A stretch of 64,000 bases of DNA, taken from assembly GCF_001279005.1 (NCBI RefSeq), contig NZ_LGCN01000208.1:1-64000 (forward strand), given 5' to 3'. Made by a program: the position numbers and the translations under genes. This document shows, one piece after another, positions 41,351 through 49,438 of the stretch (positions are counted from its first letter, which is position 1; each line of letters begins with the position of its first letter). Under the pieces are notes generated by a model. That model saw nothing but the letters and a program-made list of their open reading frames with translations. It was not told where the DNA came from and searched no databases. This DNA comes from Streptomyces caelestis. GTDB taxonomy: Bacteria; Actinomycetota; Actinomycetes; Streptomycetales; Streptomycetaceae.

Positions 41351-42580
41351 CTAACGCAGGGCGTCCAGGAGGGCCGCCCCGGTGAAGAGTTCCACGCCGA
41401 CGGTGATGGCGTGCTCGTCCACGTCGAAGTCGCCCTGGTGCAGGTCGCGCACGGTGCGCTCGCCCGGGGGGCGGACGCCGAGGCGGGCCATGGCGCCGGG
41501 GACGCGCTCCAGGTACCAGGAGAAGTCCTCGCCGCCGAGGCTCTGCTCGGTGCCCTCGACGGACTCCACCCCGCGCCGGGCGATCATGGCGTCGCGCAGC
41601 AGCTCGGTGGCGCCGGCCTCGTTGACGACCGGCGGGACGCCGCGCACGTAGGTGATCTCCGACTTGGCGCGGTGCAGGTTGGCCACCTCGTCGATGGCGG
41701 CGACCACGACGTCGGGGGCCTGCCGCCAGGTCTCCAGGTCCAGGCAGCGCACGGTGCCGGACAGCTCGGCGTGCTGCGGGATGACGTTGGGCGCGTGGCC
41801 CGACTCGACCCGGCCCCAGGTCACGGCGAGTCCGCTGCGGCTGTCGACCCGACGGCCGACCAGGGCGGGCACGTCGGTGACGACCCGGGCGGCGGCGGTG
41901 ACCAGGTCGGTGGTCAGGTGGGGGCGGGCGGTGTGGCCGCCGGGGCCGTCGAGGGCGATCTCCAGCCGGTCGCAGGCGGAGGTGATGGGTCCCTCGCGCA
42001 GGCCGATCCTCCCGGCGTCGACGCGGGGGTCGCAGTGCACGGCGAGGATACGGCCGATGCCGTCGAGTCCGCCGTCCTCGATCACCTCGGCGGCGCCGCC
42101 GGGCAGCACCTCCTCGGCGGGCTGGAAGATCAGCCGCACGGGACGGGGCAGCAGGCCCTGACGGTGCAGTTCGGCGAGGACCAGGCCGGCGCCGAGCACG
42201 ACGGTGGTGTGCACGTCGTGGCCGCAGGCGTGGGCCCGGTCGGGCACGGTGGAGCGGTAGGGGCAGTCGGCCTTCATGTCGGGGATGGGCAGGCCGTCGA
42301 TGTCGGCGCGCAGGGCGAGCATCGCCGCGTCCGTGCCGGCCTCGCCGTCGGTTCCGATGTCACAGATCACGCCGGTGCCGCCGGAGAGGACCCGCGGCCT
42401 CAGACCGGCCCGCTCGAGGCGCTCCTTGATCGCCGCGGTGGTGCGGAACTCCTGGTGGCCGAGCTCCGGGTGCATGTGGAGGTCGCGCCGGAAGGCCACG
42501 AGTTCGGCGCGCAGGGCCTCGGGCAGCGCGCCGGGGAGCACCGCTCCCCCGGGGAGATCGATCTCGGACTCCAGTGACAT
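41351..42580 (-). CDS. M20-family amidohydrolase
   Basis: A 409-residue zinc-dependent amidohydrolase/carboxypeptidase of the M20D branch (IAA-amino acid, hippurate or N-acyl-amino-acid hydrolases). Visible: RRDLHMHPELGHQEF, ALRADIDGLPIPD (metal), HACGHDVHTTVVLGA (metal Cys/His), FQPAEEV (catalytic and metal Glu), AVHCDP, and the lid domain GPGGHTARPH. ATG 42580 has a GGGTG site 9 bases away and is preferred over GTG 42592, which touches its only upstream purine run. The substrate is unknown. No nucleoside palindrome stands in front of it, so it is probably not in that regulon. Confidence 0.88.
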   Translation of the reverse strand: MSLESEIDLPGGAVLPGALPEALRAELVAFRRDLHMHPELGHQEFRTTAAIKERLERAGLRPRVLSGGTGVICDIGTDGEAGTDAAMLALRADIDGLPIPDMKADCPYRSTVPDRAHACGHDVHTTVVLGAGLVLAELHRQGLLPRPVRLIFQPAEEVLPGGAAEVIEDGGLDGIGRILAVHCDPRVDAGRIGLREGPITSACDRLEIALDGPGGHTARPHLTTDLVTAAARVVTDVPALVGRRVDSRSGLAVTWGRVESGHAPNVIPQHAELSGTVRCLDLETWRQAPDVVVAAIDEVANLHRAKSEITYVRGVPPVVNEAGATELLRDAMIARRGVESVEGTEQSLGGEDFSWYLERVPGAMARLGVRPPGERTVRDLHQGDFDVDEHAITVGVELFTGAALLDALR

Positions 42581-42870
42581 CAGTGGTTTCACCCTTTGAA
42601 GAGTAGGGCTCCAGAGCTGTCCACCGACCCCTGATCAAGAAAAATCAGCCCGTTGGGGGGAGAAAACCTGGCTGCCCTACGCATAGCCGTGTGTCGAGGT
42701 GGGTACACTCACCTCCTTTTTGTGAGGGTATAGGCCGCCGGCCTGCCGGTCCATGAGACCGATCACCCTCCGGGACACGGTTCCGGCACCCCTCCACTCC
42801 TCACGGTTACCACGATCGGCCGAAGACACGCGGACCGGTTCATTCGGCGGATGCCGGCAGGCGACGGCTG
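42581..42870. other. 290-base intergenic region with an orphan Shine-Dalgarno
   Basis: More AT-rich than its surroundings and upstream of the amidohydrolase. On the minus strand a near-perfect ribosome site AAAAAGGAGGTGAGTG (42721-42706) is not followed by a normal gene. A GTG at 42708 opens 39 codons with atypical codon use, ending 8 bases before the amidohydrolase ATG, and could be a leader peptide. Promoter not identified. Confidence 0.4.
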
Positions 42871-43275
42871 CTATTCGGCACCGAGCACGCGGAGGCCGTG
42901 GTGAAGGCGGAAGTCCTCGTAGTCCTTGAGATGGAGAGTGGCCAGCGGTAGGTCGTAGGTGAGGGCGCTGGCGGCGATCCACATGTCATGGGTGGGACGG
43001 GGCCGGCCACGCTGTATCCCGGCGGCGGACAGTCGTCCCCAAGTGGTGGCGACGGCTTCGTCACCCGGAAGGACGGGGACATCGGCGAGCCAGTCGGCGA
43101 GTTCCTGGCGGCTTCGGGTGCCCCAATGACGGATCTCCATCCACTTCGTGAGTTCACCGTAGGTCACGAAGGTGATCAGCGGTTTGCGACCGATCAGGCG
43201 GGTCGCCAGTGCTCCGGTCGGCTTGCGCTTGTGCAGCAGGGAGGCGATGTCGGTGTCGAGGATGACGGGTTGCAT
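42871..43275 (-). CDS. PIN-domain toxin (VapC-like ribonuclease)
   Basis: A 134-residue PIN-domain protein expected to be a Mg-dependent endoribonuclease. The acidic active site is complete: Asp7 (ILDTDI), Glu41 (TYGELTKW), Asp97 (RPTHDMWIAA) and Asp118 (LKDYEDF). Its ATG is 9 bases after the stop of the small upstream gene, the standard antitoxin-toxin order. Codon use is a little less GC-extreme than its neighbours, consistent with a mobile accessory module. The RNA target is unknown. Confidence 0.88.
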   Translation of the reverse strand: MQPVILDTDIASLLHKRKPTGALATRLIGRKPLITFVTYGELTKWMEIRHWGTRSRQELADWLADVPVLPGDEAVATTWGRLSAAGIQRGRPRPTHDMWIAASALTYDLPLATLHLKDYEDFRLHHGLRVLGAE

Positions 43276-43284
43276 GCGGCGGAC

Positions 43285-43482
43285 TCAGGCGGCGTCACGA
43301 CGGCGCTCGGCGTAGGTGAAGGCGAGGAACTCCTCCAGCTCCTCGTCCGACTCGAAGGTGTCGGCGGCAAGGTCGTCCAGGGAACGGATCGGCTGGGTGT
43401 TCTTCGCCGCCAGCAACTCCTCGACCGACAGGCGTGGCCTCGGCTGCGGATGGCTGAAGCCCTCGGACGCGGGCACACTCAT
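43285..43482 (-). CDS. putative antitoxin paired with the PIN toxin
   Basis: A 65-residue acidic protein (MSVPASEGFSHPQPRPRL... ending TYAERRRDAA) directly upstream of the PIN gene. ATG 43482 was chosen for its GGAGG site 5 bases upstream; an in-frame start at 43548 would add 22 residues. I see no AbrB, Phd or ribbon-helix-helix signature. The C-terminal half (ADTFESDEELEEFLAFTYAERR) looks like an amphipathic acidic helix able to clamp a toxin. Role inferred from position and size. Confidence 0.7.
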   Translation of the reverse strand: MSVPASEGFSHPQPRPRLSVEELLAAKNTQPIRSLDDLAADTFESDEELEEFLAFTYAERRRDAA

Positions 43483-43606
43483 CAGGTCCTCCAGCGGGGT
43501 GAGAACCGGCTCCACGGCCAGCATACGGGCGCTCTCACCTGGTAACACCAGGGTTCGCCGATACGCGCGAGCACCCGAACACGTGCCCCGTTCCGGTGTC
43601 GGAAAA

Positions 43607-44671
43607 TCAGACCGCCGGGGCCGTCCGCAGGTGGTGGACGGACTTGGCGGTGTCCGTGACGTTGGCCAGGAAGCCCCGGGCGCGCGGGGAGGCGTTCTCG
43701 GTCAGCCAGGCGGGGTCTATGTCGCACACCGCGACGCGCACGCCCGTGCCGGCGAGGGCCAGCGGCAGGGTGTGGACGACCGTGGAGGGGAAGCTGAGGA
43801 CGGTGGCGCCGATGGGGCCGCGCCGGGCGACGATCTCCAGCGGGAGCTCGGGGCGGACGATCTCCAGTCCCGTCTCGACGGCGAGCCGGTGGAGTTTCTC
43901 CGTGCTCTCGCGGCGGTGGGCGAAGTAGCGCTTGGCGCCGTGCGCGGCGGCCAGGGCGCGTACGGCCTCCAGGTAGGCGTCGGCGTCCACCACACCGGTC
44001 TCCACCAGGGACGTGCCGACCATGTCGGCGCCCCGGGTGACGCGGGGCGGGCCGAAGCGGTCCCGGGTCCAGGCGAAGGTGTGGGAGCTGACGGTGACGC
44101 CGGGCGGGGTGTCCTCCATGGGCATGGAGGTGAAGACCTCCACCGTGCGCTTCTCACCGGGGGTGAGCCGGCGCCGGGCGGCGGCGGACACGGGGAGGAG
44201 GACGAGTTCGCGGGGGCCCGGCCGGCCGCCCTTGCGGTGCCAGCGCACCAGGCGTTCGCCGCGGGCCAGCTGGCCGACGAACTCCATCGTCGCGGTGCCG
44301 TCGTCGACGACGACGACCTCACGGGCGCGGGTGATCGTCAGCAGCAGCTGGACGTAGCGGGAGAAGGGGTCGCCGAGGACGACGCGGGTGGCCCGGCGGA
44401 GCGGGGCGGTCAGACCGCCGACCGTCTGGAACGGTGCGCCGGCTCCGCCGCGCGCCTCCTCCCAGCGGACCTCATGGCCCTCCTCGCGGGCCAGCTCCGC
44501 CATGCGGCGCAGCTGGCCGCGGGTCATGGGGTCGACCGGGGACAGCACCACGAGGGTGAGCCCCACGCCGGGCGCATGCGCGTGCGCCCACTCCAGCACG
44601 TTGAGCAGTTGTACCGGGCTCTCGACGAAGGCGAGGGTGTGGGGGCCGGGCCGGCCGGCGCGGGGGCTCAT
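43607..44671 (-). CDS. putative sialyltransferase-like glycosyltransferase (GT52-like)
   Basis: A 354-residue cytosolic protein without membrane segments. HTLAFVESPVQLLNVLEW at the N-terminus resembles the opening strand of GT52 lipooligosaccharide sialyltransferases, and AKRYFAHRREST plus ATVLSFPSTVVHTLPLALAG in the C-terminal half match their donor-binding H-x-R-E and S-F-P-S-T elements (recognition by eye). It would use the CMP-nonulosonic acid made by the two upstream genes. Last gene of a four-gene leftward operon with gaps of 32, 13 and 45 bases. Confidence 0.65.
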   Translation of the reverse strand: MSPRAGRPGPHTLAFVESPVQLLNVLEWAHAHAPGVGLTLVVLSPVDPMTRGQLRRMAELAREEGHEVRWEEARGGAGAPFQTVGGLTAPLRRATRVVLGDPFSRYVQLLLTITRAREVVVVDDGTATMEFVGQLARGERLVRWHRKGGRPGPRELVLLPVSAAARRRLTPGEKRTVEVFTSMPMEDTPPGVTVSSHTFAWTRDRFGPPRVTRGADMVGTSLVETGVVDADAYLEAVRALAAAHGAKRYFAHRRESTEKLHRLAVETGLEIVRPELPLEIVARRGPIGATVLSFPSTVVHTLPLALAGTGVRVAVCDIDPAWLTENASPRARGFLANVTDTAKSVHHLRTAPAV

Positions 44672-44716
44672 CGACGTACGACCGTTCCCGTCGTCGTAAG
44701 GGGGAGGGGCGGGGGT

Positions 44717-45655
44717 TCAGACGGCCACGGGCTCGCCGGCGGCCGCGGCGATCTCCGCCTCGGCGATCACGCCGCTGACGCGGCGCAGCTTCTTCATCGG
44801 GCCCAGCTCGGAGTCGTAGACCTTCTTGACGCCGTCGCCGAGGGAGGCCTCGATGGTGCGGATGTCGCGGACCAGGCGGGTCAGGCCCTGCGGCTCGACG
44901 GAGGCGGCCTGGTCGGAGCCCCACATGGCGCGGTCGAGGGTGATGTGGCGCTCGACGAACGTGGCGCCGAGGGCGACGGCGGCGAGGGTGGTCTGCAGGC
45001 CGGTCTCGTGGCCGGAGTAGCCGATCGGGACGTTCGGGTACTCCTGCTGGAGGGTGTTGATGACCCGCAGGTTCAGCTCCTCGGCCTTCGCCGGGTAGGT
45101 GGAGGTGGCGTGGCAGAGCAGGATGTTGTCGCTGCCCAGGACCTCGACCGCGTGGCGGATCTGCTTCGGGGTGGACATGCCGGTGGAGAGGATGATCGTG
45201 CGGCCGGTGGCGCGCAGGGCGCGCAGCAGCTCGTCGTCGGTGAGGGAGGCGGAGGCCACCTTGTGGGCGGGGACGTCGAACTTCTCCAGGAAGGCGACGG
45301 CCTCGGTGTCCCACGGGGAGGCGAACCAGTCGATCCCCTTCTCCTTGCAGTACTCGTCGATCCGGCGGTACTCGTCCTCGCCGAACTCCACGCGGTGGCG
45401 GTAGTCGATGTACGTCATCCGGCCCCAGGGGGTGTCGCGCTCGATGTCCCACTGGTCGCGCGGGGTGCAGATCTCGGGGGTGCGCTTCTGGAACTTGACC
45501 GCGTCGCAGCCGGCCTCGGCGGCGGCGTCGATCAGCTTGAAGGCGTTCTCGATGTCACCGTTGTGGTTGATGCCGATCTCGCCGGTGACGTACACGGGGC
45601 GGCCGGGGCCGGCCTCGCGGGTGCCGAAGGTGCGGATGCGGGTGTTGGTGCTCAT
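44717..45655 (-). CDS. NeuB-family nonulosonic acid synthase
   Basis: Condenses phosphoenolpyruvate with a hexose or hexosamine (phosphate) to a nine-carbon ulosonic acid. The 312-residue TIM barrel shows VTGEIGINHNGD, DAVKFQKRTPE, FASPWDTEAVAFLEKFDVPAHKVAS, STGMST, LCHATSTYPA and IGYSGHE with the metal His. It stops before the C-terminal SAF (antifreeze-like) domain that completes the active site of ordinary NeuB (about 345 residues), an unusual truncation seen in some phosphate-type synthases. Fusion of the next enzyme to a HAD phosphatase suggests a 9-phosphate product such as Kdn-9-phosphate (inference). ATG start 13 bases after the synthetase gene. Confidence 0.85.
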   Translation of the reverse strand: MSTNTRIRTFGTREAGPGRPVYVTGEIGINHNGDIENAFKLIDAAAEAGCDAVKFQKRTPEICTPRDQWDIERDTPWGRMTYIDYRHRVEFGEDEYRRIDEYCKEKGIDWFASPWDTEAVAFLEKFDVPAHKVASASLTDDELLRALRATGRTIILSTGMSTPKQIRHAVEVLGSDNILLCHATSTYPAKAEELNLRVINTLQQEYPNVPIGYSGHETGLQTTLAAVALGATFVERHITLDRAMWGSDQAASVEPQGLTRLVRDIRTIEASLGDGVKKVYDSELGPMKKLRRVSGVIAEAEIAAAAGEPVAV

Positions 45656-45668
45656 GTCCGGGGTTTCC

Positions 45669-46886
45669 TTACTTGGGGAGGGAATCGAGAGAGGGACCGA
45701 GGATCCAGCCGGCGATCTCCCGGATCGCGCCGTCGCCGCCGGGGAGGGTGGTGACCGCGCGTGCGGCGCCGCGTACGACGTCGTGGGCGCTCGCGACCGC
45801 CACGGGCCAGCCGACGAGGGCGAAGCACGGGAGGTCGTTGACGTCGTTGCCGACGTAGAGCACGCGCTCCGGCGCGATGCCCTCTTCCTCGCACCACTGC
45901 TTGAGGGCGAGGTCCTTGCGGTCGATGCCGTGCAGCACGGGGAGCTTGAGCTTGCGCGCGCGGGCGGCGACGACCGGGTTCTGTTCCGTGGACAGGACGA
46001 GCAGCTTCAGGCCGCTGCGGCGCAGGGCCGCGATGCCGAGTCCGTCTCCGCGGTGCACGGAGACGAACTCCCGTCCGTCGGAGTCGATCAGCACCCGGTC
46101 GTCGGTCTGGGTGCCGTCGAAGTCGAGGACGACCGCGTCGATGTCGTCGGCGGTCGGGAGGGCGCCGGGCCTGTCCGCGTCGAAGAGCGGGGCGAGGGCG
46201 CGGGCCCGGGCGAGGTCGTGCGGGTCGTCGATCTCCAGCACCCGGGCCGGGTCGGTGCGCACGAGTTCGGTGCGGCCGAAGAAGCGGTGCCCGTGCTCGC
46301 GGAATCCGGCGGCGTCCATGGCGTAGGCGGCGCCGGTCTCCAGGAGGTCCTGGGGGCGGTCCTGACGTCGGGGGCGGAAGGACTTGTCGTGGTTGACGCC
46401 GTACCCGCCCCCGGTCGCCCCGTCGTCGGCGTCGCGCCAGACGAAGCCGTGGAACGGGGCGACGGTCACGGCCGTGTCCGCGCCCCGGTCGACGACCGCG
46501 GCGGCCACCGAGTCGACGTCCTCGCCCAGCAGGAAGGGGCTGGTGCACTGGACCAGCAGGACGACGTCCACGGGGGCGCCGTGCAGGGCCTCGTGGGCGT
46601 CCATGGCGTGCAGGACGGCGGCCTCGGAGGTGGCGGTGTCGCCGGCGATGGCGGCGGGCCGCAGCACGACCTCGGCGCCGGCCTGCCGGGCGGCGGCCGC
46701 GATGGCCTGGTCGTCGGTGGAGACGACGACGTCCGTGACGTGCCGCGCGGCCCGGCACTCGCGCACGGCGCGCGCCACCAGGGGGGCGCCGCCGACGGGG
46801 GCGAGGTTCTTCGCGGGGACGCCCTTGGAGCCGCCGCGTGCGGGGATCACGGCGAGCACGCGGCGCACCGTCGGCGGGTGGGACAT
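45669..46886 (-). CDS. CMP-nonulosonic acid synthetase fused to HAD phosphatase
   Basis: A 405-residue bifunctional protein. Residues about 10-235 are a NeuA-type cytidylyltransferase (VIPARGGSKGVPAKNL nucleotide loop, VVSTDD, LLVQCTSPFLLGEDVDS). Residues about 240-400 are a KdsC-like HAD phosphatase (VVLDFDGTQTDDRV with nucleophile and D+2 Asp, VSVHRGDGLGIAALRRSG, VLSTEQNP, KDLALKQW, YVGNDVNDLPCFALVG). The pair would dephosphorylate the ulosonic acid 9-phosphate and activate it with CTP. Vertebrate CMAS has the same order of domains, but there the HAD part is not a clear phosphatase. ATG with GAGGAGCT site. Confidence 0.9.
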   Translation of the reverse strand: MSHPPTVRRVLAVIPARGGSKGVPAKNLAPVGGAPLVARAVRECRAARHVTDVVVSTDDQAIAAAARQAGAEVVLRPAAIAGDTATSEAAVLHAMDAHEALHGAPVDVVLLVQCTSPFLLGEDVDSVAAAVVDRGADTAVTVAPFHGFVWRDADDGATGGGYGVNHDKSFRPRRQDRPQDLLETGAAYAMDAAGFREHGHRFFGRTELVRTDPARVLEIDDPHDLARARALAPLFDADRPGALPTADDIDAVVLDFDGTQTDDRVLIDSDGREFVSVHRGDGLGIAALRRSGLKLLVLSTEQNPVVAARARKLKLPVLHGIDRKDLALKQWCEEEGIAPERVLYVGNDVNDLPCFALVGWPVAVASAHDVVRGAARAVTTLPGGDGAIREIAGWILGPSLDSLPK

Positions 46887-46918
46887 GGGGTCAGCTCCTC
46901 GGTCGGGGATCGGGCCGG

Positions 46919-48259
46919 TCACAACTCGCCCATCCGGCGGATCACCGGGGCCACGCGCTGCACGCCGTGCCGGTAGGCGCCGCGCGCCGCGCGGCGCACG
47001 ATCTGCCGGACCGGTCCGGGCTCCTTGTCGGTGGCGGGCGCCCCGGGCAGCGGGGCGCCGTCCGGGCCGAGGTGGTGGCGGGCGAGGATGCCGGGCAGGT
47101 AGCCGGGCGCGGTGACGGGCGTGTAGTACGGGGTCAGCGGCGGGAGTCCGCCGGGGCGGCCGAGCAGCTTGGCGATGCGTTCGCGGGCCGCGACGAAGGC
47201 CGTCCCGTACGAGCCCTCCGCAGCCACGCCCTGCCGGGCCACCCACTCCGCGTCGGGCACCGGCCGGTGCCCGTCGTCGAGCTGGTCCCAGGAGGCGAGG
47301 CAGCCCGAGCCGACGAAGTGGTGGTTGCCGAGCGCCTCCCGGATGCCGAGGTCGGTGAGGACCGCGGTCGGGATGCGGCGGTGCAGCGACTCCAGGGCGG
47401 CCGTGGAGCTGACGGTGACCAGCAGGTCGGTCCGGTCGAGGACCTCGCCCATGTTCCCGTAGACCAGGCGGAAGTTGGCCGGCGGGTCCAGTCGCTGGAC
47501 GAGCTTCTGGTAGGGCAGTTCCTCGATGTGCGTGGTGTGTTCGCCGGGCTTGGAGCGCAGTTTCAGCAGCACCTCGCGCTCGGGGTGGCGACGGGCGTGC
47601 CGCACCAGCCGGTCCAGCAGGTACGCGCGGTCCCTGCGGCTGTCCGGTACGGACGGCTGGGCGGCGAACACCACGGTGAAGGGCTCGTGTTCGCCCTCGT
47701 ACGCGGCCCCGCCGAGGAACGGCAGCGCGACCTCGGTCACCGAGGAGGCGTCGGCGCCCACTCCTTCGTACACGGCGCGGAAACGGTCCGCGTCCTGGCG
47801 GGAGTTGGCGAGCACCAGGTCGGCGCCGTGGCGCAGCAGGAGGCCGTCGGCGAGCTTCTCGTAGACGACGCCGACGTATCCGGTGACGACGACGGGCCGG
47901 TGCGGCCGGTCCTCCCAGACCCGCTTGAGCCCGTGCAGCATCGCCTGCACACCGCCGCCGACCAGGGCGAGCACGAGGAGGTCGTACGACTCCTCGCGCA
48001 TCGCGCGCAGGAACTCGACGGCGGTGACCTCGCGGAGCGAGTCCGCCCGGACGCCGACCTCGCCGAGCTGGCGGGCGGTGGGGGTGGCGCGGCCCCGCAG
48101 GAGGTATCCGTCCAGGCGGACGTCCCGGCCGGCCGCGGCTCCCGGTTCTCCGGGCTCCGACGGCGCGACGCGGTTCGCGGTGAGCGCGCCCCATTTCCAC
48201 CGGGTGTCGGAATCCGCGAGGACCGCGACCCTGAGGGGCTTCGTTGCACTTGCTGGCAC
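46919..48259 (-). CDS. putative glycosyltransferase of a surface-polymer locus
   Basis: A 446-residue soluble protein. The N-terminal half has a Rossmann-like layout (LRVAVLADSDTRWKWGALTANRV; YDLLVLALVGGGVQAMLHGLKR; VVVTGYVGVVYEKLADGLLLRHGADLVLANS), the C-terminal half a GT-B-like nucleotide region (FTVVFAAQPSVPDSRRDR; LLKLRSKPGEHTTHIE; LLVTVSSTAALESLHRRIPTAVLTD). The S-S-T-A-A-L-E element and H-rich loops resemble capsule/teichoic polymerases and the DUF6716 family often called putative glycosyltransferase. First gene of the operon with the synthetase, synthase and GT52-like genes. Specificity unknown. Confidence 0.65.
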   Translation of the reverse strand: MPASATKPLRVAVLADSDTRWKWGALTANRVAPSEPGEPGAAAGRDVRLDGYLLRGRATPTARQLGEVGVRADSLREVTAVEFLRAMREESYDLLVLALVGGGVQAMLHGLKRVWEDRPHRPVVVTGYVGVVYEKLADGLLLRHGADLVLANSRQDADRFRAVYEGVGADASSVTEVALPFLGGAAYEGEHEPFTVVFAAQPSVPDSRRDRAYLLDRLVRHARRHPEREVLLKLRSKPGEHTTHIEELPYQKLVQRLDPPANFRLVYGNMGEVLDRTDLLVTVSSTAALESLHRRIPTAVLTDLGIREALGNHHFVGSGCLASWDQLDDGHRPVPDAEWVARQGVAAEGSYGTAFVAARERIAKLLGRPGGLPPLTPYYTPVTAPGYLPGILARHHLGPDGAPLPGAPATDKEPGPVRQIVRRAARGAYRHGVQRVAPVIRRMGEL

Positions 48260-48457
48260 GTCGAAGACGCTAGGAAGCGAATTCTAGGCATGGCCCAACC
48301 GTGAATCAACGGGAAGTTAACAACACGCCACCGAAAGCCGAACCGGCCCGTGGATTCCCCGGAAGCACAAGCGATGCACCGTTCCGACACACCGAGTTCA
48401 CCTTGCGTACGCCCGTCGGAAAGTTCCCCTGTCCGGCGGTCTCCTAGCCTTTCGAAG

Positions 48458-49438
48458 GTGCCGAAGCTTTCCGTGATCGTGCCGTTCTACAATGTGCGGC
48501 AATACGCCCTCGATGCCCTGCGAAGTCTGCGCGCCAATGCGCGCGACGACTTCGAATTCATTCTCGTCGACGACTGTTCGACCGACGGAACCGCGGATCT
48601 CCTCGCGCGCGCGGAACACGAACTGCCGGGGGCGGTACTGGTCAGACACGAACGGAACGGCGGTCTGGCGACCGCCCGCAACACCGGCATCGACCGGGCC
48701 CGTGGCGAGTACCTGACCTTCATGGACGGCGACGACTGGCTGGCGCCCGGCCACTACACCCGACTGGTCGCCGCGATCGAGGCGCTCGGCTGCGACTTCG
48801 TCCGCACCGACCACGTGCAGTGCACGGCGCGGGCCCGTACCGTGCACCGCGTCCCGCACGGCCGGCGCAACGTGGTGCTGCGGCCGCGCGACGCGATCCT
48901 GCCCGCCCACCGGACCACTTCCGTCGACTACGCCTACGCCTGGGCGGGCATCTACCACCGTCGCCTGGTCGAACGCGGCCTGCTGCACTTCACCGACGGG
49001 CTGCGCACAGCGGAGGACCGCCCCTGGATCTGGAAGTTGCACCGGGAGGCGGAGTCCTTCGCGGTGACCGGCCTGCTCGGGGTCTTCTACCGGCGCGGCG
49101 TCGCCTCGTCACTGACGCAGATCGGCGACGCCCGGCAACTCGACTTCATCCGCGCGTTCGACCAGGTGATCGAGGAGACCGCGGGGGACGCGGAGGCGGC
49201 GGCGCTGCTGCCGAAGGCCGTGCGCACGTACTGCGCGATCATCGCCCACCATCTGGGCGCCGTCGGCAGGTTCGAGCCTCCCGTGGCCAGGAAGCTGAAG
49301 GTGATGAGCACCGCCGCTCTGCGGCGCATGCCGCAGGACGTACTCGACGAGGCGCTCGACTCGATGGACGCCGAGCGCGCCGGACGGCTGCGCCGGCTGC
49401 GCCGTCGTCCGGCGCCGGGCGCGGAGGTGGCGGCGTGA
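48458..49438 (+). CDS. family 2 glycosyltransferase
   Basis: A 326-residue GT-A enzyme: KLSVIVPFYNVRQYALDALRSL, FILVDDCSTDGTADLL (nucleotide-binding Asp), NGGLATARNTGIDRARGEYLTFMDGDDWL (D-x-D metal motif) and HRVPHGRR toward the acceptor side, then a C-terminal helical part. GTG 48458 is preceded by TAGCCT and 7 bases, indicating a leaderless transcript; an upstream in-frame ATG at 48350 would prepend Ser/Pro-rich codons that do not look coding. Divergent from the DUF6716-like gene. Overlaps the next gene by 4 bases. Confidence 0.85.
   Translation: MPKLSVIVPFYNVRQYALDALRSLRANARDDFEFILVDDCSTDGTADLLARAEHELPGAVLVRHERNGGLATARNTGIDRARGEYLTFMDGDDWLAPGHYTRLVAAIEALGCDFVRTDHVQCTARARTVHRVPHGRRNVVLRPRDAILPAHRTTSVDYAYAWAGIYHRRLVERGLLHFTDGLRTAEDRPWIWKLHREAESFAVTGLLGVFYRRGVASSLTQIGDARQLDFIRAFDQVIEETAGDAEAAALLPKAVRTYCAIIAHHLGAVGRFEPPVARKLKVMSTAALRRMPQDVLDEALDSMDAERAGRLRRLRRRPAPGAEVAA

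Noticed and set aside
43562..43571. TACGCGCGAG near the antitoxin gene
   Set aside because: One arm only; the palindrome is broken, so it is treated as chance in GC-rich DNA.
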